Part shown: one piece after another, positions 61,746 through 64,000 of the stretch
Layout of the letters: the number at the start of each line of letters is the position of its first letter
How positions within the stretch are numbered: the first letter of the stretch is position 1
Assembly (NCBI GenBank): GCA_963663945.1
Contig: OY760687.1
Coordinates: forward strand, 3,782,001 to 3,846,000
Direction of reading: 5' to 3'
Length of the DNA stretch: 64,000 nucleotides
Source of the DNA: Bin87 sp963663945
GTDB taxonomy: Bacteria > Chloroflexota > Dehalococcoidia > Lucifugimonadales > UBA3495
Notes under the pieces: model-generated
The model's database searches: none
What the model saw: only the letters and a program-made list of their open reading frames with translations
Told to the model about the DNA's origin: nothing
Translations under genes and position numbers: made by a program

Positions 61746-62498
61746 ATGCGTCTGGAAAACAAGGTTGCCCTGATCAGCGGCGGCTCTCGGGGGCAGGGGG
61801 CCGCCGAAGCCCGCCTGTTCGCCGGCGAGGGTTGCAAGGTGGTCATCGCCGACGTGCTCGAAGATGAGGGCCGGCAGCTTGAAGCCGAGATCAACGAGAC
61901 CGGCGGCGAGTGCGTCTTCGTGAAGCTGGACGTCACCAGCGAAGACGACTGGAACGCTGCCATCGACACCGCCGTGGCGCGGTTCGGCAAGCTGGACATC
62001 CTGGTGAACAACGCGGGCATCTACCGGCAAGTCGGCATCGAGGACACCAGCGAAGAGCTTTGGGACAACATTTTCGACATCAACGCCAAGGGCGTTTTCC
62101 TGGGCACCAAGGCCGCGATTCCCGAGATGCGGAAGGCCGGGGGTGGTTCGATCATCAACATTTCCAGCGTGGCCGGCCTGATCGGAAGCTGGCGGGCGCC
62201 GGCCTACGGGGCCACCAAGGGAGCGGTGCGCCTGTTCACCAAGTCCACCGCCATCCAGTACGCCGCCGAGGGCATACGCTGTAACTCCGTGCACCCGGGC
62301 ATCATCGAGACGCCGATGACTACGCCGACCCTGCTGCGGGACGATGCGGCACGGCAGGCGTCGCTGGACCGGACCCCCATCGGACGCGTTGGTCAGGCCG
62401 AGGACGTGGCCTACGGCGTGCTGTTCCTGGCATCCGACGAGTCGTCATTCATGACGGGCAGCGAGCTGGTGATCGACGGCGGTCTGTTCGCCCAGTAG
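61746..62498 (+). CDS. Short-chain dehydrogenase/reductase (SDR)
   Basis: A 250-residue classical SDR. The Gly motif is SGGSRGQGAAEARLF, NNAG is in DILVNNAGIYR, and the catalytic Ser and Tyr-x3-Lys are in INISSVAGLIGSWR and PAYGATKGAVRLF. Asp in VIADVLEDEG favours NAD+. It resembles the SDR at 52046 and, at its front, the truncated one at 63910. CCTGGAGGTGTTTGT precedes the ATG. Substrate open. Confidence 0.93.
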   Translation: MRLENKVALISGGSRGQGAAEARLFAGEGCKVVIADVLEDEGRQLEAEINETGGECVFVKLDVTSEDDWNAAIDTAVARFGKLDILVNNAGIYRQVGIEDTSEELWDNIFDINAKGVFLGTKAAIPEMRKAGGGSIINISSVAGLIGSWRAPAYGATKGAVRLFTKSTAIQYAAEGIRCNSVHPGIIETPMTTPTLLRDDAARQASLDRTPIGRVGQAEDVAYGVLFLASDESSFMTGSELVIDGGLFAQ

Positions 62499-62528
62499 CA
62501 GACCGGTCGGCTGACACCGGGGGTCTCA

Positions 62529-63119
62529 TTGCCACTGAAGGGCGGCAATCTCGTCGTCTGGGCCGTGGCGGTCGGATTCGCGGTGTGTCTGCTGACCACC
62601 TTGGCGCTGCCGAAACCCGCCCAGGCCTGCTCGTGCGCGCCTGCGGGGCCGCCGGCCGAAGCTCTTGCGGAGGCCGATGCCGTATTCGCCGGAAAAGTGA
62701 CCGCCATCAAGCCCCTGGGCCATCCTCCGTTCCGGCTCTCATCGGCCGACCCGGTGGAGGTGGAGTTTCAGGTGAGCCGGGTCTGGAAAGGCCCTCGCCT
62801 GGAAACAACGGTCATCGAGACCGAGTTGAGTGAAACATCGTGCGGGTACGAGTTCAAAAAGGGCGGAACGTACATCGTGTACGTCCACGACGGCAGAACC
62901 GGGTTGTGCACCCGCACCTCGCCGGCCTGGAGAGCGTTCCAGGATCTCGTGGCGCTGGGCCCGGGATCGCGGCCGGAATCCGGCCCGACGACAAGTACCG
63001 GCAACGGAATGGTTTGCGGCGCGGCGGCGGGAAATGGCGGCCAGCGGATGGGGGTCGCCACCGTGGGATTGCTGGCAGGCGTTATAGCCTTGGGCATCCG
63101 ACGCCGGCCTCGCCTATAA
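62529..63119 (+). CDS. Secreted netrin/TIMP-like protein with C-terminal anchor
   Basis: A 196-residue exported protein. The signal peptide ends KPAQA, so the mature chain would begin CSC, with Cys34 and Cys36, just like the Cys-x-Cys start of TIMP/NTR domains. The body has VEVEFQVSRVWKGPR and GGTYIVYVHDGRTGLC. After a Gly/Ser/Thr stretch, VGLLAGVIALGI and RRRPRL form a C-terminal hydrophobic-basic anchor. The start is a TTG at 62529 with GGGGG upstream; no better start was found. Protease inhibition is possible but unproven. Confidence 0.75.
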   Translation: MPLKGGNLVVWAVAVGFAVCLLTTLALPKPAQACSCAPAGPPAEALAEADAVFAGKVTAIKPLGHPPFRLSSADPVEVEFQVSRVWKGPRLETTVIETELSETSCGYEFKKGGTYIVYVHDGRTGLCTRTSPAWRAFQDLVALGPGSRPESGPTTSTGNGMVCGAAAGNGGQRMGVATVGLLAGVIALGIRRRPRL

Positions 63120-63188
63120 TGAAGATGCGATAGGGCCGTCGGCAGCAGACCGTTGCTCATTCCTCCGGAGACATTGGGAGCTAATCCT

Positions 63189-63893
63189 ATGGTCAGCAAA
63201 CCCGCAAAAGTACAGGTTTCTTACGAGGATGAGGTTGATGACCTCACTATCGAATACCCATCCTCCGACGGTGAACCCATGGCTGAATCCGAGCGGCAGT
63301 ACACGCCTCTCACTGAAACGGTCTCCACGCTGCGTGTCCGCTACCACGAACGCGACGACGTGTACGTCGGTGGCGATATGCTGATCTACTACCGGATGAA
63401 TCGGAACGACGTCAGCGTCGCGCCCGATGTTTTCGCCGTCTTCGGCGTAACGGGGACCCATCCCCGGGATTCGTGGCTGGTTTGGCGTGAGGGTAAAGCG
63501 CCGGACTTTATCATGGAAATCGCTTCATCCGGCACCTGGCGGCGGGATGCTACTGAAAAGCGCCGCGTCTACGCCGACATGGGCGTAACGGAGTATGTGC
63601 GCTTCGATCCGACCGGAAACTACTTTGCGCCCGCGCTCGTAATGCAAACGCTGGAAGGGACGGACTACCGGGAGCAGTCCCTTACGACGGATAGCTCCGG
63701 CATCCTGCGCGCCCACAGCGCGGTGTTGGAGCTGGATCTCTGCGTAACGCCCGATTTGGAACTGCGCTTATACGACCCGGAGGCAGGGGAATGGCTGCGC
63801 ACCCATCAGGAGAGCGAGGCTGCCCGCCGAGTCGCCGAGGCCGAAAACGCCCGGCTCCGGGAGCAACTGGAACAACTGCGACAGCAATCATGA
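63189..63893 (+). CDS. Uma2 family endonuclease-like protein with coiled-coil tail
   Basis: A 234-residue Uma2 protein. Core strands are VAPDVFAVFGVTG, FIMEIASSGTWRRDA and KRRVYADMGVTEYVRFD, with the acidic and Lys residues of a PD-(D/E)xK nuclease. A coiled coil (VAEAENARLREQLEQLRQ) ends the protein. It has a longer, acidic N-terminus than the one at 5100. GGGAGC precedes the ATG at 63189. The next SDR gene starts 16 bases later. Confidence 0.85.
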   Translation: MVSKPAKVQVSYEDEVDDLTIEYPSSDGEPMAESERQYTPLTETVSTLRVRYHERDDVYVGGDMLIYYRMNRNDVSVAPDVFAVFGVTGTHPRDSWLVWREGKAPDFIMEIASSGTWRRDATEKRRVYADMGVTEYVRFDPTGNYFAPALVMQTLEGTDYREQSLTTDSSGILRAHSAVLELDLCVTPDLELRLYDPEAGEWLRTHQESEAARRVAEAENARLREQLEQLRQQS

Positions 63894-63909
63894 CAGCGAG
63901 GCTACAACA

Positions 63910-64000
63910 ATGCGACTGGAAAACAAGGTGGCTTTCATCAGCGGCGGCGCCCGGGGCATGGGCGCCACCGAGGCGCGGATGTTCTCCGGCGAGGGATGCA
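63910..64000 (+). CDS. Short-chain dehydrogenase/reductase, 3'-truncated by window end
   Basis: The ATG at 63910 starts MRLENKVAFISGGARGMG, nearly the same as the SDR at 61746 (MRLENKVALISGGSRGQG), and continues as an SDR to the last base. Only 30 codons are visible. It is likely NAD(P)-dependent by its Gly motif. It lies just after the Uma2 gene. Confidence 0.8.
   Translation, partial: MRLENKVAFISGGARGMGATEARMFSGEGC

Overview
The window is a GC-rich bacterial chromosome segment of 64 kb, densely coded and mostly single-copy metabolic genes. It looks like a marine or sponge-type Chloroflexota, SAR202/Dehalococcoidia-like. That is inference from content: hydantoinase A/B, FAH-family, SDR, GMC and amidohydrolase genes for breakdown of varied organic compounds, repeated Uma2 genes, UGSC-type selenoproteins and a full 2-oxoacid dehydrogenase operon. 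No rRNA, tRNA or CRISPR array was seen.

Layout. 1-9.9 kb: truncated unknown gene, PutP-like Na+ symporter, zinc-ribbon membrane protein, FAH hydrolase, PH-like membrane protein, Uma2, then a leftward operon E1alpha-E1beta-E2-lipB. 10.3-15.6 kb: DUF3800 protein, split ThDP decarboxylase (sulfopyruvate/phosphonopyruvate type), two nitroreductases, SMP-30 lactonase, enoyl-CoA hydratase. 15.8-20.0 kb: a 1379-residue surface protein with nine near-identical 107-residue repeats. 20.8-30.1 kb: rhodanese, OsmC, MetE-like methyltransferase, LolA-like protein, three alpha/beta hydrolases (two lacking the catalytic Ser), amidohydrolase, and a selenoprotein in which a UGSC domain is fused to a second domain through an in-frame TGA. 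30.4-36.0 kb: a signalling operon STAS / RsbU-like phosphatase / RsbW-like kinase / ligand-binding lipoprotein / histidine kinase. 36.1-40.4 kb: SRAP, a toxin-antitoxin insert between copies of the dnaN 3' end, dnaN, AlaX-like editing protein. 40.5-58.9 kb: hydantoinase A and B, LmbE, UDG, thiolase, Uma2, GMC oxidoreductase, MNT/HEPN pair, SDR, NHL protein, then the separate two-gene version of the selenoprotein system, a DUF7662/PIN pair, TlpA and MFS genes. 59.1-61.5 kb: an IS21-family element. 61.7-64 kb: SDR, netrin-like secreted protein, Uma2 and a second SDR cut by the window end.

The most striking content is the pair of UGSC selenoprotein loci (28.3-30.1 kb and 53.9-55.6 kb). In one the UGSC domain and its partner are one polypeptide; in the other they are adjacent genes. 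Both carry TGA exactly where the family motif has Sec, with a hairpin just downstream, so ordinary gene calling would cut both. This links the two domains functionally and implies that Sec insertion machinery exists elsewhere in the genome.
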